64,000 nt of DNA from Paenibacillus agricola (GCF_011440305.1 NZ_JAAOIW010000003.1:671509-735508), one strand, 5' to 3'; shown: positions 9,018 to 17,914, counted from the stretch's first letter. A program made the numbers and translations. Notes: a model not told the origin generated them from the sequence alone.

Positions 9018-9968
9018 CTAGCCGCCGCGCTTATTGTACCCATTAACAAGGATTACTTCCACGAAAGGACGAATCCGGTCCATAATCCGCCTGCCTTTAA
9101 ATTCCTCATCTCCATCCTTGCTGGTAAAGCTAAAATGCTGCTCCAGTGCATTCAGATCATGGTTCGATGTAAAAAAAGTAGGCTTGCGGTTCATCCGATA
9201 ATTCAGGATCGCCCCCATCACATGGTCACGCAGCCAAGGGTTCAGGTTCTCCGCTCCAATATCGTCGAATACGAGTAAATCCGTATCCTTGAGCGCATCG
9301 ATCGTTTCCTTTAGCTTCTGCGGATCCTGGAACATCGCCTTTAAATCCTCCGCGAAATCAGGCATGTACACAATCGCTCCACTAAACCCGCTTTTCGCCA
9401 GTTCATGAAGCATATAGCACATCAAAAAGGTTTTGCCTGTGCCTAGGCTTCCCGCCAAATATAAGCCTGAGCTTTGCAGCCCTTCACCACGTGTCAAATA
9501 GATATACTGGTTCAGCTTATCCACAGCTTCCTCACGCGCCGGATCTTTATCGAATATTTCCATCGATGAATAGCCCTGTGACAATGCCCGCTCATCCACA
9601 TAAAAGCTGCGGATACGGCTGCGGATTGCATCCTGGTTCTGCTTCGCAATCAGCTTCTTACAGGGAACCTTCGTATCGTACAAGCTAGTTCTTCCATTGT
9701 CCGATTCGACCGTAAGCATCGTGTAATGCCCTATAAAATCATTGGGGCATAGGTCCAGCCCCGGACAATTCGAGCAGCTTTTATGCTCAGTCACATATTG
9801 ATAAAGCTTATTCATATTGATCTTCATTGTATATTCATCAAGTAGCGGATATTGCTGCCGCAGCTTCGTTATTAACGGGTCCGCCAATACTTCCTTGATC
9901 TTACTCTCGGCTCTTTGGCGGAATTTCGAATTGGGCATCGACTTGAGTACATCGGAGAGCGATTCCAT
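9018..9968 (-). CDS. dnaI: Primosomal protein DnaI (helicase loader)
   Basis: This AAA+ ATPase loads the replicative helicase DnaC during initiation and restart (316 residues). The N-terminal zinc-binding part contains CSNCPGLDLC near residues 65-75. The ATPase domain has Walker A GSLGTGKT at about 176-183 and Walker B LLVFDDIG, with an arginine-rich sensor region near the end. The ATG at 9968 (MESLSDVL) is chosen because AAGGAG lies 11 bases upstream; the ATG at 9989 would put that site inside the gene. dnaB is immediately upstream, the standard Firmicute dnaB-dnaI pair. Confidence 0.95.
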   Translation of the reverse strand: MESLSDVLKSMPNSKFRQRAESKIKEVLADPLITKLRQQYPLLDEYTMKINMNKLYQYVTEHKSCSNCPGLDLCPNDFIGHYTMLTVESDNGRTSLYDTKVPCKKLIAKQNQDAIRSRIRSFYVDERALSQGYSSMEIFDKDPAREEAVDKLNQYIYLTRGEGLQSSGLYLAGSLGTGKTFLMCYMLHELAKSGFSGAIVYMPDFAEDLKAMFQDPQKLKETIDALKDTDLLVFDDIGAENLNPWLRDHVMGAILNYRMNRKPTFFTSNHDLNALEQHFSFTSKDGDEEFKGRRIMDRIRPFVEVILVNGYNKRGG

Positions 9969-10018
9969 AGCTTTTAACACTCCTTCCACATTCCGTTGTT
10001 CCTAGCCGTTGCTCGGTG

Positions 10019-11563
10019 CTATACTTTACCGTCCAGCATCTGCGCTCTACGGCGCATAGCTTCGCGTTCCTCAGCACTCCGTGAGGCGGCTGCCGTTACC
10101 GGCTTATCCTCGACCGTAGGCAGCAAGGGCTTCTGCCTGCCTGTACCGCGCGCATAATTGCTGCGTTGCCCAGCAGCCCCCGTAGAGCCGCTGGCGCGTG
10201 CGCCAGTGCGTGGAGCAGCAGCGGCTGACTTGCTTTCCATATACTTCGCTTGCTCGCGAATATATTGCACTGCCTGCTCGTACGAATTCACCTGCTTCGC
10301 CAGCATATCCGTAACACTGAACTCAATTGAAGCCTTCGACCATGACCGCTTATTCATATACAAATAATGGATCATGACATTGATGACTTCCTCTTTCAAG
10401 CCATAATTCAAATCAACCTTGGCCAATGTATCCAACAGCCCATCAGGAACCGTGCCTTTGGAAAATATTTTTTCCAGCAAAAACCGATAAGGCTCATTAC
10501 GCAAAATATAATTATACTGGTGCTGGTTGCATTCCCCTTGGAAAATATCCGGCACCTGCAAATAAAATTCCATCTCTACGGTTTTATCAGTGGCGGCTTC
10601 GCCGTTGCCATCCTTAGCTTGTACTCCAGCCCCACGCACCTGTTGCTGTTCCACCTTGGCCAAATAACGCCCTCGCTCTTCGCCGCGCTTCTTGTCTTGC
10701 CGAAACACCAAGTTTGCCTTATGCTGCAGCAATTCGAGCATGAGTTCCCCATGCGGATCAAACACACCATCTTCATCCAACAGGCGGCAGATGTCCGTCA
10801 GGTATAAGCCATATTTTTTGGCTACATAATTAATTTGTCCCATCTGCTCAGGCTCATATTTCAGCTGCTCAACAAAAACACGGTTTCCCGACTCCCGAGG
10901 AAAATGCAAAATAATATCGGCATACTGGAAGCCTTTATTCACAATTTCGAGTTTTGCCTCTGCTGGCTTGGTGCTTGCGGTTTCGAAAAAAGCCTGCTCC
11001 ATCTCCAAATCAATAGCTTGCGAATTCAAATGGAACAGCTCATAAAAGGGTACTGACAAATTTTCTTCATTTGCCGATTTTAGCTCATCGGGCTCCAGCT
11101 GCAATAGCTCATCACGCAAAGAATAAATCATATATTTTCCGACTTTATCACGCAACAGTAGGGTTAAATGCTGGTTTTTAAAAAATTCATTGGGCAACAA
11201 GGGAGCATGGAGCGTATACACATACACATAATCATCCGAAGCCTCGGCGAATTTACGGGTAGTTTTTAGCAAGCCGATCGCTTCAAGCTTCGACGTCTGC
11301 TCAATAAAAAACTTCCGCCCCCGCTCACCCGTCTCCAGCTCCAAGGAAAGAAATAGCTTGCGCTGCTGCTCGGTTGAGGAGCACCCTACCTTATCCATCG
11401 CCAATTGCAGGAACAAGGTGTGGAACAGGCTGATCGCATAAGCTCCGACCATCGGCTGGTAAATCGTTGAGAGCATTTTCATGTCTATTCCGCTTAATGA
11501 AAAGTCCCGTACCACATAAAAGCGGTGGTATTCCGAGAAGTGGTGCATATTCGTAATTCGCAT
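10019..11563 (-). CDS. dnaB: Replication initiation and membrane attachment protein DnaB
   Basis: This Gram-positive primosome protein (not the helicase) works with DnaD and DnaI to load helicase at oriC and at stalled forks (514 residues). The N-terminal DnaB/DnaD domain includes GIDMKMLSTIYQPMVGAYA; the DDBH2-type module is at about 330-440 (SVTDMLAKQVNSYEQAVQYI region). The C-terminus is Ala/Ser/Arg-rich and probably disordered. The start is uncertain: ATG codons at 11578, 11563 and 11548 all lack a strong ribosome site. I chose 11563 because it gives the N-terminal length of B. subtilis DnaB. dnaI follows after 50 bases. Confidence 0.93.
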   Translation of the reverse strand: MRITNMHHFSEYHRFYVVRDFSLSGIDMKMLSTIYQPMVGAYAISLFHTLFLQLAMDKVGCSSTEQQRKLFLSLELETGERGRKFFIEQTSKLEAIGLLKTTRKFAEASDDYVYVYTLHAPLLPNEFFKNQHLTLLLRDKVGKYMIYSLRDELLQLEPDELKSANEENLSVPFYELFHLNSQAIDLEMEQAFFETASTKPAEAKLEIVNKGFQYADIILHFPRESGNRVFVEQLKYEPEQMGQINYVAKKYGLYLTDICRLLDEDGVFDPHGELMLELLQHKANLVFRQDKKRGEERGRYLAKVEQQQVRGAGVQAKDGNGEAATDKTVEMEFYLQVPDIFQGECNQHQYNYILRNEPYRFLLEKIFSKGTVPDGLLDTLAKVDLNYGLKEEVINVMIHYLYMNKRSWSKASIEFSVTDMLAKQVNSYEQAVQYIREQAKYMESKSAAAAPRTGARASGSTGAAGQRSNYARGTGRQKPLLPTVEDKPVTAAASRSAEEREAMRRRAQMLDGKV

Positions 11564-11650
11564 AAGCTCAAATCCCATCTAAATAACATTACTAGTCTAG
11601 TAAACTTCATTTTAACACAGAACTCGATAAGTTGGGTGATGAAAACGATG

Positions 11651-11694
11651 AAAAAAACTCCCAGAGGCTTTGTCGTAACAAAACAGCTCGGGAG
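11651..11694 (-). terminator. Terminator after the ywbE-like gene
   Basis: On the minus strand CTCCCGAG pairs imperfectly with CCTCTGGGAG around a TTTTG/CAAA extension, followed by TTTTTTT. It separates the YwbE/YuiB genes from dnaB. Confidence 0.75.
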
Positions 11695-11707
11695 CTCTTA
11701 GGCTTGC

Positions 11708-11905
11708 TTATTCGATAATAACCTCTTTAACACGGCCGACAATCCCGTCCACCAGACGGACTTTGATGCCATGGGGATGATTTGGCGAATTGGTTAAAAT
11801 ATCCTTTACGACACCTGCCGTTAGCTTGCCGCTTCGTTGATCCTGCTTTTGGACAATTTGAACCTTTCTTCCTGGTATTACATCTTTACGTTGCTGGCCA
11901 TTCAT
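11708..11905 (-). CDS. ywbE: YwbE-family protein (DUF2196)
   Basis: This is a 65-residue basic protein of the YwbE family, recognised by VQIVQKQDQRSGKLTAG and LTNSPNHPHGIKVRL. The fold resembles small RNA-binding or KOW-like barrels, but no function is established. The ATG at 11905 follows GGTGAT and a more distant AGGAAGG; the codon one position upstream is TTG and gives no better spacing. It lies 39 bases downstream of the YuiB-family gene, so they are probably co-transcribed, and a terminator follows. Confidence 0.85.
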   Translation of the reverse strand: MNGQQRKDVIPGRKVQIVQKQDQRSGKLTAGVVKDILTNSPNHPHGIKVRLVDGIVGRVKEVIIE

Positions 11906-11944
11906 CAATGATCACCCGCTTCCTTCCTCCCGTTAAGGAGGCTT

Positions 11945-12229
11945 CTAGAACATTTGGTAGCCTCGAACACGCAAGGCTTTAATCGTCCAACCACTTAAGG
12001 CGGCACCCATCAGCCCGCCAACAGCTGGAATGTAGTCGGCCACCGAATATTCCGATAAATTCGATGCCAGCGACCCTGTCCCCCAGCCCCAATAAATGAT
12101 CAATCCGATCACCAATACGATATAGCCATAAATCGGAAACCATGTTGTTTTCATCAGCATGTTTAATATAAAACCGAGACCGAAGAACAATACAAACAAC
12201 AGCACGGTAACAATCATTAGTTGCAGCAC
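11945..12229 (-). CDS. yuiB: YuiB-family membrane protein
   Basis: This is a 94-residue membrane protein with three predicted helices (about 3-25, 32-50, 70-85) and the YuiB ending ALSGWTIKALRVRGYQMF. Its function is unknown. It starts with GTG at 12229: AAAGGAG lies 8 bases upstream, and the next in-frame ATG is four codons on. In B. subtilis yuiB sits near the NADH dehydrogenase and ferredoxin reductase genes, as it does here. It is divergent from hemQ. Confidence 0.8.
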   Translation of the reverse strand: MLQLMIVTVLLFVLFFGLGFILNMLMKTTWFPIYGYIVLVIGLIIYWGWGTGSLASNLSEYSVADYIPAVGGLMGAALSGWTIKALRVRGYQMF

Positions 12230-12491
12230 AATCCCAACTCCTTTAATACAATCGGATATACCTAAGTTTATTCTATATAAGTTTTGCCACGGGGTAAAGT
12301 GAACGCTTGATGAACAACTCCCCTTCGTGAAACGGTAACACTTTATTTGCCCTTTGAGTCCAATTTCGTTACAATGGTACAGGCGGGCAAGTACGAATAA
12401 AAGGCCTTGCCTAGTTTGATGATTGATGCAAGTTCTTGCAGGTCACTATTATATATGAAAACGAACCTATTACATAGAAGGAGTGTTCTTA

Positions 12492-13238
12492 ATGAGTGAA
12501 GCTCTACAAACATTAGAAGGCTGGTATGCACTAAATGATTTTCGCGCTATTGATTGGACCGCCTGGAAAAGTCTTTCCAAACAGGAAAGAAATCGCGCCG
12601 AGGACGAGCTCTACAGCTTGCTGGGCCAGTACCAAGATGTAGAGGATAAGAAACAAGGAAGCACGGCATTTTATTCGATCGTCGGCCAGAAGGCAGACTT
12701 TATGTTCATGCATCTGCGTGAAACCTTGGAGGAGCTCAACGAGCTTGAAACGGCGTTCAATAAAAGCTTGTTCGCTTCCGTCACCATTCCGACCTTCTCC
12801 TATGTTTCCATCGTCGAGCTAGGCAGCTATATGGCAAAGCCGGGGACGGATCCGATGGAAGATCCAGATATCATCGCACGCCTCAAGCCTATCTTGCCTA
12901 AAGCACGTCACGTTTGCTTCTACCCGATGAATAAACGCCGAGAGGGCAATGACAACTGGTATATGCTATCGACAGAAGAACGCCGTACCTTCATGCGCGC
13001 GCATGGCATGATTGGACGTACCTATGCAGGAAAAATCAAACAAATTATCGCAGGCTCGATTGGTCTCGATGATTGGGAATGGGGCGTTACCCTCTTTGCC
13101 GAGGACGCCTTACAGTTCAAAAAAATCGTCCACGAGATGCGCTTCGACGAAACAAGCGCCCGCTTTGGTGAATTCGGCGAATTTTACGTAGGCAATTTAC
13201 TAAGCCGTGACAAAATGGAAGCTATGCTAAAGTTGTAA
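12492..13238 (+). CDS. hemQ: Coproheme decarboxylase HemQ (ChdC)
   Basis: This is the last step of the Gram-positive coproporphyrin heme pathway: oxidative decarboxylation of coproheme III to heme b with peroxide (248 residues). It is a chlorite-dismutase-fold protein with the catalytic tyrosine in YPMNKRR (Tyr144), the proximal histidine in [11 protein letters not shown] (His171) and the conserved [13 protein letters not shown] block. The ATG at 12492 has AGAAGGAG 7 bases upstream; the frame extends three codons further without a site. It is monocistronic with its own terminator. The product feeds the ctaA/ctaB heme A pathway elsewhere in the window. Confidence 0.95.
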   Translation: MSEALQTLEGWYALNDFRAIDWTAWKSLSKQERNRAEDELYSLLGQYQDVEDKKQGSTAFYSIVGQKADFMFMHLRETLEELNELETAFNKSLFASVTIPTFSYVSIVELGSYMAKPGTDPMEDPDIIARLKPILPKARHVCFYPMNKRREGNDNWYMLSTEERRTFMRAHGMIGRTYAGKIKQIIAGSIGLDDWEWGVTLFAEDALQFKKIVHEMRFDETSARFGEFGEFYVGNLLSRDKMEAMLKL

Positions 13239-13258
13239 CACCTCCAACCATCATCTAT

Positions 13259-13294
13259 ACCCTACCTGGGCTAAACAGCACAGGTAGGGTTTTT
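13259..13294 (+). terminator. Terminator after hemQ
   Basis: ACCCTACCTG (13259-13268) pairs perfectly with CAGGTAGGGT (13281-13290), followed by TTTT. Confidence 0.9.
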
Positions 13295-13341
13295 CACCCT
13301 TAAAATTAGGACAATAGGCAGGTGTCAACTTGGAGACAGAA

Positions 13342-14565
13342 ATGGTCGAGAATATTTTATCTTTAATGTCTATTCGTGCATACGAAGCGGCTGGACAGGT
13401 TATGCAAACCGCCAGCGAGCTTATATTAGCCCATACCTTTTACATCTCGGCCATTGATGGGGATACATCCACTATACTTAAAGCCTTTAACCGCGATCGC
13501 CAATTCCTTCAGGAAGGGTGGCGTATTCCTTATGAGGAATCCTATTGCCACCTGGTGATTGATAAGTCTCCAGTTCCGCTGATCATCGAGAATAATCTCA
13601 TCCACCCGTTAACTAGCGATATGAGCGTGACCCCCGTCCTAGGTGGCTGTTCCTTTCTAGGTGTCCCTATCAAAAGGCGTGATGGGTCTATATACGGAGC
13701 CTTTTGTGCGTTTGATCCCGACTATTATCCATTTCATGCCAAAGATATTAGCTTAATGAACTCATTAGCTGTTTTTTTCGCCTATGTCCTTGAACTCGAC
13801 AACACGATAGATGCTCTAAAAAAATCGGAAGCGGTTGCCATTCGGGCTCTGGAGGACAACTCCAATTTGATGACCACCATGACCCATGAAATCCGCAATC
13901 CTATGAACGGCGTTATTAGTATGACCAACTTCCTCCAGGAAACCGAGCTATCCTCTGAACAAAGCGGGTATACCGAAATTATTCAATCGAGTAGCCAAGC
14001 GCTTATTTCTATATTAGACAACCTGCTGGAATATTCGAAAATAGAATCTGGAAATATGGAGTTAGATATTCTTCCCTTTGAAGTTCTTTTTTGTGTAAAC
14101 CAAGTTAGCGCTTTATTTAATGCTAAAGCTTTAGAAAAAGGAATTGAATTGATTGTTGAAGTTAACGATGCAGTGCCTTCAATTCTTTTTGGTGATGAAA
14201 ATAAGATTCGACAAATATTAATAAATTTGTTGGGAAATTCTGTAAAATTTACGCAAAAGGGATCAATTACCTTATCCGTCGATTTAATTTCTACTGAAAA
14301 AGAAACGGAATCCGTTTACCTTGCTTTTAAAGTAAGAGATACAGGTATTGGGATACCCAAGCTTGTTGCTGATCGGCTGCTCCATTCTTTCTCCGCTGAG
14401 GATTCCACAACTCCCCGCAAATTTTATGGGGGGACTGGGCTTGGGCTCGCCATTTGTAAGCAGTTAATTGAGCTAATGGATGGACATATCTGGTTAGAGG
14501 CTACTGGAAACGGAACCTGCTTCTGCTTTGATATCCAAGTTTCTTATGTAGACCAGCCTTCTTAG
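13342..14565 (+). CDS. Orphan soluble sensor histidine kinase (GAF-HisKA-HATPase)
   Basis: This is a predicted cytosolic histidine kinase of 407 residues. A GAF-like sensor covers about 15-150 with no membrane helices, then HisKA with the phospho-acceptor His182 in MTHEIRNPMNG, then HATPase_c with the N box (NKIRQILINLLGNSVKF), G1 DTGIGIP and G2 GGTGLGLA. No response regulator is adjacent. The start is ambiguous: TTG at 13330 follows AGGTG, and ATG at 13342 follows GGAG; I list the ATG. Being orphan and soluble, it could feed a phosphorelay such as the one to Spo0A, but nothing here proves it. The coding sequence becomes visibly more AT-rich past about 13.97 kb. Confidence 0.85.
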   Translation: MVENILSLMSIRAYEAAGQVMQTASELILAHTFYISAIDGDTSTILKAFNRDRQFLQEGWRIPYEESYCHLVIDKSPVPLIIENNLIHPLTSDMSVTPVLGGCSFLGVPIKRRDGSIYGAFCAFDPDYYPFHAKDISLMNSLAVFFAYVLELDNTIDALKKSEAVAIRALEDNSNLMTTMTHEIRNPMNGVISMTNFLQETELSSEQSGYTEIIQSSSQALISILDNLLEYSKIESGNMELDILPFEVLFCVNQVSALFNAKALEKGIELIVEVNDAVPSILFGDENKIRQILINLLGNSVKFTQKGSITLSVDLISTEKETESVYLAFKVRDTGIGIPKLVADRLLHSFSAEDSTTPRKFYGGTGLGLAICKQLIELMDGHIWLEATGNGTCFCFDIQVSYVDQPS

Positions 14566-14601
14566 CTGTCTGTAACTTCTTCCGTCCAAATCCTGACCGC
14601 C

Positions 14602-14645
14602 AAAAAGCCATACAGCCGCGAATCAGCGGCTATATGGCTTTTTTA
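14602..14645. terminator. Bidirectional terminator between the kinase gene and the acidic-tail gene
   Basis: AAGCCATACAGCCGC pairs with GCGGCTATATGGCTT across GAATCA, with an A-run before and a T-run after, so it can serve both convergent genes. Confidence 0.9.
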
Positions 14646-14663
14646 AGATTTTGCTTTTCATTA

Positions 14664-14951
14664 TTACTTTTGTTCTTCGTCATCATCGTCGTCATCATCG
14701 AATCTGGCATCTCGGCTCGCTTCAGCCTTTTGCGCCAAATAAGCTTCGGTATCCCGATCGCGCTGACGCGACTTTTCCTTCAGCCTTTCAATGGCCGGCA
14801 GAATCAAAGTATCAATTTCCTTTTGCACCGTATAAACCAGATCATAGCGGGTTTGGGACTCCAGATAATGCCCCACGTCAATGAGCGCGTTATAGCGATC
14901 CAGCTCATCCCGCGTCAATAAACCGCGTACCTGTACGCTGCAGTGCCGCAT
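14664..14951 (-). CDS. Small protein with poly-aspartate tail, coupled to ndh
   Basis: I do not recognise this 95-residue protein. It is mostly helical and charged (RDELDRYNALIDVGHYLE, KEIDTLILPAIERLKEK) and ends in a run of seven aspartates, then glutamates. The tail is encoded by GAT/GAC repeats, a microsatellite-like stretch that could change length. The ATG lies two bases after the ndh stop codon, so translation is probably coupled to Ndh. The ribosome site would be AAAGG within the ndh end. It may be an accessory or regulatory partner of the dehydrogenase, but that rests on context only. Confidence 0.7.
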   Translation of the reverse strand: MRHCSVQVRGLLTRDELDRYNALIDVGHYLESQTRYDLVYTVQKEIDTLILPAIERLKEKSRQRDRDTEAYLAQKAEASRDARFDDDDDDDEEQK

Positions 14952-14953
14952 AA

Positions 14954-16144
14954 CTAGAAGCGACCTTTCTTCAGCACCAGAGGAATTCCGCCAATCATAT
15001 AAAGGTAACGCATATCGATAACCTTTTTCATGATAGCAGCCATACCGCCTTTAACTTTACGGGAACCAACAATACCAATCGCTTCGCCGCGTCCGAGTGA
15101 AGCAACCGTACCTTTGCTCTCATAAGTGAAGCCTTTAAGCTTTTCACCACGAATGGAAGCAACAAGATTGTGCGAACAGACATCCGCTTGTTGAATCGAG
15201 ATTTGAGCCGTTGGCGGGTAAGGGCGACCTTCCGGACTGAATACAAGCGAGCAATCGCCTAATACATAGACGTTATCGTGGCCAGGTGCACGCAGGTTCT
15301 CGTCAACCTTAATACGACCGCGCATCGTTTCAAAGCCTGCATCATCAAGCATATGATTGCCGCGGATACCGCCTGTCCATACGACAGTGGCTGATTTGAT
15401 TTCTTCTCCGTTAGCAAGAATAACGCCATCAGGTGTGCATTCTTTAATAGCCGTTGCAATTTTAAAGGTTACGCCTTTACTTTGCAAGACACCCATTGCA
15501 TACTCAACCAGCTCTGGATCAAATCCAGGCAATGCTGTTGGTGCAGCTTCAATGTTATATACTTTCACAAGGGAAGGATCAACGTCATATTCTTTGCAAA
15601 GCTTCGGAATACGGTCAGTCACTTCACCAATAAATTCAATTCCTGTAAACCCGGCACCGCCTACTATAAATGTTAAATAATCTAGACGGTTTGGTTCGCG
15701 TTTGAATCTTGCAAATTGATATTCAATATGCTCACGGATAAAACGAACGCTATTGATACTGCGAATGCTTAGCGCATATTCCTTTAAGCCTGGAATACCA
15801 AAGGTTTCAGGCTCTCCGCCTAAACCAATAACCAAATAATCGTAGGAAAGTGTACCTTCCTCGAGAATAACCTTCTTTTCTTGAGGGCGAATTTGAACAA
15901 CTGTCGATTTCACAAAATCGATTTTAAATTCGTCAATCAGTTTAAGGATGCTTACCCTTGCGTTCTCTGGGTTATCTGTTCCTGCAGCGGGCATATGCAG
16001 ATGTGTAGTAATGTAGTGGTAATCATGTTTGTTGACAAGAGTTACATCAGCTTCGTTGTAATTCAATTCCTTTTGCAAGCGAATAGCCGTTACAATGCCT
16101 CCATACCCTGCTCCCAAAATAACTATTCTTGGTATTCGACTCAT
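14954..16144 (-). CDS. ndh: Type II NADH dehydrogenase (NDH-2)
   Basis: This peripheral flavoprotein oxidises NADH and reduces menaquinone without pumping protons (396 residues). The FAD-binding motif GAGYGG is near residues 11-16, the second dinucleotide motif GGAGFTG near 166-172, the FAD-contacting VYVLGDCS near 295, and the quinone-site motif AQISIQQA is present. The hydrophobic or basic C-terminus is typical of membrane association. The ATG has GGAAGGG upstream. It is closest in layout to B. subtilis YumB/YjlD. A Rex-like operator overlaps its probable promoter. The acidic-tail gene follows in the same operon. Confidence 0.93.
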   Translation of the reverse strand: MSRIPRIVILGAGYGGIVTAIRLQKELNYNEADVTLVNKHDYHYITTHLHMPAAGTDNPENARVSILKLIDEFKIDFVKSTVVQIRPQEKKVILEEGTLSYDYLVIGLGGEPETFGIPGLKEYALSIRSINSVRFIREHIEYQFARFKREPNRLDYLTFIVGGAGFTGIEFIGEVTDRIPKLCKEYDVDPSLVKVYNIEAAPTALPGFDPELVEYAMGVLQSKGVTFKIATAIKECTPDGVILANGEEIKSATVVWTGGIRGNHMLDDAGFETMRGRIKVDENLRAPGHDNVYVLGDCSLVFSPEGRPYPPTAQISIQQADVCSHNLVASIRGEKLKGFTYESKGTVASLGRGEAIGIVGSRKVKGGMAAIMKKVIDMRYLYMIGGIPLVLKKGRF

Positions 16145-16206
16145 GGTTAATCCCTTCCATCCGTTAGTTTCTTTTTATCAATCATTGTAAATCGCCACAA
16201 AAATGA

Positions 16207-16224
16207 TTGTGAAAATTTACACAA
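16207..16224. promoter_or_regulatory. Rex-like operator upstream of ndh
   Basis: TTGTGTAAATTTTCACAA on the minus strand matches 14 of 16 defined positions of the Rex consensus TTGTGAAATNNTTCACAA, with both TTGTG/CACAA half-sites intact. It overlaps a candidate -35 (TTCACA) that lies 18 bases before TACAAT (16189-16184), 40 bases upstream of the ndh ATG. Rex is the NADH/NAD+ sensor that represses ndh in Bacillus. Confidence 0.65.
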
Positions 16225-16561
16225 AGTACACCGCGGGTCATTTTCTTCATGATAGTTTGATCATAATACATAAATAATATGACCAATCCCCTTTCAAATC
16301 TCACATCAGTGTAAACAAGTTCTCAAGACATAGTATACTCTTAAGTGACAAATAGCAAGGTTTGTTTTGGTTAATATAGAGGAAAAAAACGAACACTAAC
16401 TTGAGTATATACGCGATTCCTCCCAATTACTGCGTATTTGTTAAGAATCAAATGCTGAAGCCTTTATTCGACTTTTTACCTGCTAAATTTTCGGTGTTGT
16501 ACATACTGTAGACAAGAAAATCCTTCATAAGATTAATATTTCCTTCCATTATGTGCCCATG

Positions 16562-16635
16562 TATAATATAATTCGAATATTGTTAACTGATATTCATTAT
16601 CAGTGATTCATTTCAATTACTGATATTCATTAATC
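16562..16635 (+). promoter_or_regulatory. Promoter and two Fur-like boxes upstream of ferredoxin-NADP reductase
   Basis: TATAAT (16562-16567) lies 17 bases after TTTCCT. Downstream, TGATATTCATTATCA (16588-16602) matches 13 of 14 positions of the Bacillus Fur 7-1-7 inverted repeat. A second, weaker copy begins TGATATTCATTAATC (16621-16635), next to the ribosome site. The position is right for repression. The remainder of 16225-16561 shows nothing I can name. Confidence 0.6.
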
Positions 16636-16656
16636 CTTAGGAGGTTCATTAAACAA

Positions 16657-17643
16657 ATGCAGAACGAAATTGTGGATATTATTATTATTGGCGGAGGCCC
16701 TGCCGGTATGTTTGCCGGGTTCTATGGTGGTATGCGTCATGCAAGTGTAAAAATCATTGAAAGCATGCCCCAACTAGGTGGACAATTGGCTGCCTTGTAT
16801 CCGGAAAAGTACATTTATGATGTTGCCGGGTTCCCAAAAGTAACAGCGGCGGAGCTTGTAAGCAACCTGGAGCGCCAATTGAAGCACTTCCCAACTGATA
16901 TTCGCTTGGAAGAAAAGGTACTGCAGGTGATTAAGAAGGACGAGCGTTTGTTCGAAGTTGTTACCGATAAAGGTGTCCATCAATCCAAAGCTGTTATTAT
17001 AACGGGTGGAGTTGGCGCTTTTGAACCAAGACGTCTGGAATTGCTGGAAGCATCGAAATTCGAAAAGAAAAACCTTCATTATTTTGTTAGTGACCTGCTT
17101 AAATTTAAAGGTCAAAAAGTATTGATTAGCGGCGGCGGCGACTCCGCGGTAGATTGGGCTTTAATGCTAGAGCCAATTGCAGAAAAAGTGTACTTAACAC
17201 ACCGTCGTGATAAATTCCGCGCGCATGAGCATAGTGTAGAGAACTTGAACAAATCTACTGTCGAGATTTTAACCCCTAAAGAAATTACCGCGCTTCACGG
17301 AGAAGATTATATCAATAGAGTTGTTTTGACGGATTGCAAAAGCGGTGAAGTGATGGACGTTGAAGTAGATGCCGTTATCGTCAATTTCGGTTTTATTTCC
17401 TCCCTAGGCCCAATTGCAGAATGGGGCTTTGAAATCGATAATGGCTCCATTATCGTCGATTCCCGCATGGAAACAAGCATTCCCGGCATCTTCGCTGCTG
17501 GTGATATCACTACTTATCCCGGCAAGCTGAAATTGATTGCTGTTGGATTTGGTGAAGCCCCTACCGCCATTAATAATGCCAAGGTTTATATTGACCCTAC
17601 CGCCAAGCTATCCCCAGGACATAGCAGCAATATGAAAATGTAA
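16657..17643 (+). CDS. yumC: Ferredoxin/flavodoxin-NADP+ reductase (YumC type)
   Basis: This thioredoxin-reductase-like FNR moves electrons between NADPH and ferredoxin or flavodoxin (328 residues). The FAD motif [10 protein letters not shown] is at 10-19, the NADPH motif [11 protein letters not shown] is near 166, the C-terminal FAD contact GIFAAGDIT is near 283, and there is no CxxC pair, which separates it from thioredoxin reductase. AGGAGG lies 12 bases before the ATG. It is monocistronic with a strong terminator. Fur-like boxes upstream suggest induction under iron limitation, when flavodoxin or heme-iron release needs reductant; that is inference. Confidence 0.92.
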   Translation: MQNEIVDIIIIGGGPAGMFAGFYGGMRHASVKIIESMPQLGGQLAALYPEKYIYDVAGFPKVTAAELVSNLERQLKHFPTDIRLEEKVLQVIKKDERLFEVVTDKGVHQSKAVIITGGVGAFEPRRLELLEASKFEKKNLHYFVSDLLKFKGQKVLISGGGDSAVDWALMLEPIAEKVYLTHRRDKFRAHEHSVENLNKSTVEILTPKEITALHGEDYINRVVLTDCKSGEVMDVEVDAVIVNFGFISSLGPIAEWGFEIDNGSIIVDSRMETSIPGIFAAGDITTYPGKLKLIAVGFGEAPTAINNAKVYIDPTAKLSPGHSSNMKM

Positions 17644-17671
17644 TTTATGGTTTGTCTTTTAGGCAAAAGCA

Positions 17672-17723
17672 CCAAAAAAGGATATCCACTTACGTAATTC
17701 TGTTATGGATATCCTTTTTTGGT
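17672..17723 (+). terminator. Terminator after yumC
   Basis: CCAAAAAAGGATATCCA (17672-17688) pairs with TGGATATCCTTTTTTGG. The flanking A and T runs make it usable from both strands, hence also for sda. Confidence 0.92.
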
Positions 17724-17758
17724 TTGTACGTTGTTGTTCCTATCTATGGTGGTGAGAT

Positions 17759-17914
17759 TTAGCTAACCTGCGCTTCTCCGTTGGGATAATAATCTACACT
17801 TAGTTTCCGACGACTGATCTCATCCAATAAGAGCCGAATAAATTCCTTCTCAAGCTTCAGGTCTAATGCCTTGAAGTAGGTGTCAATTAATACTTCGTTG
17901 CTCATTAGTCTCAT
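17759..17914 (-). CDS. sda: Sporulation histidine-kinase inhibitor Sda
   Basis: This 51-residue protein holds sporulation back when replication is perturbed by binding the DHp domain of KinA-type kinases. It reads MRLMSNEVLIDTYFKALD, then LKLEKEFIRLLLDEISRRKL, closely following the B. subtilis Sda helical hairpin (SDELLIESYFKA...DFIELIENEIKRR). The start may be the ATG at 17914 (GGTGAT upstream) or at 17905. A sigma-A-like promoter and a cluster of DnaA boxes lie upstream, as in B. subtilis, where DnaA controls sda. It is between yumC and the IscA-type gene. Confidence 0.9.
   Translation of the reverse strand: MRLMSNEVLIDTYFKALDLKLEKEFIRLLLDEISRRKLSVDYYPNGEAQVS

Noticed and set aside
14685..14710. 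GTC/ATC repeat as a non-coding microsatellite
   Set aside because: It is in frame and encodes the poly-aspartate tail of the gene that follows ndh.
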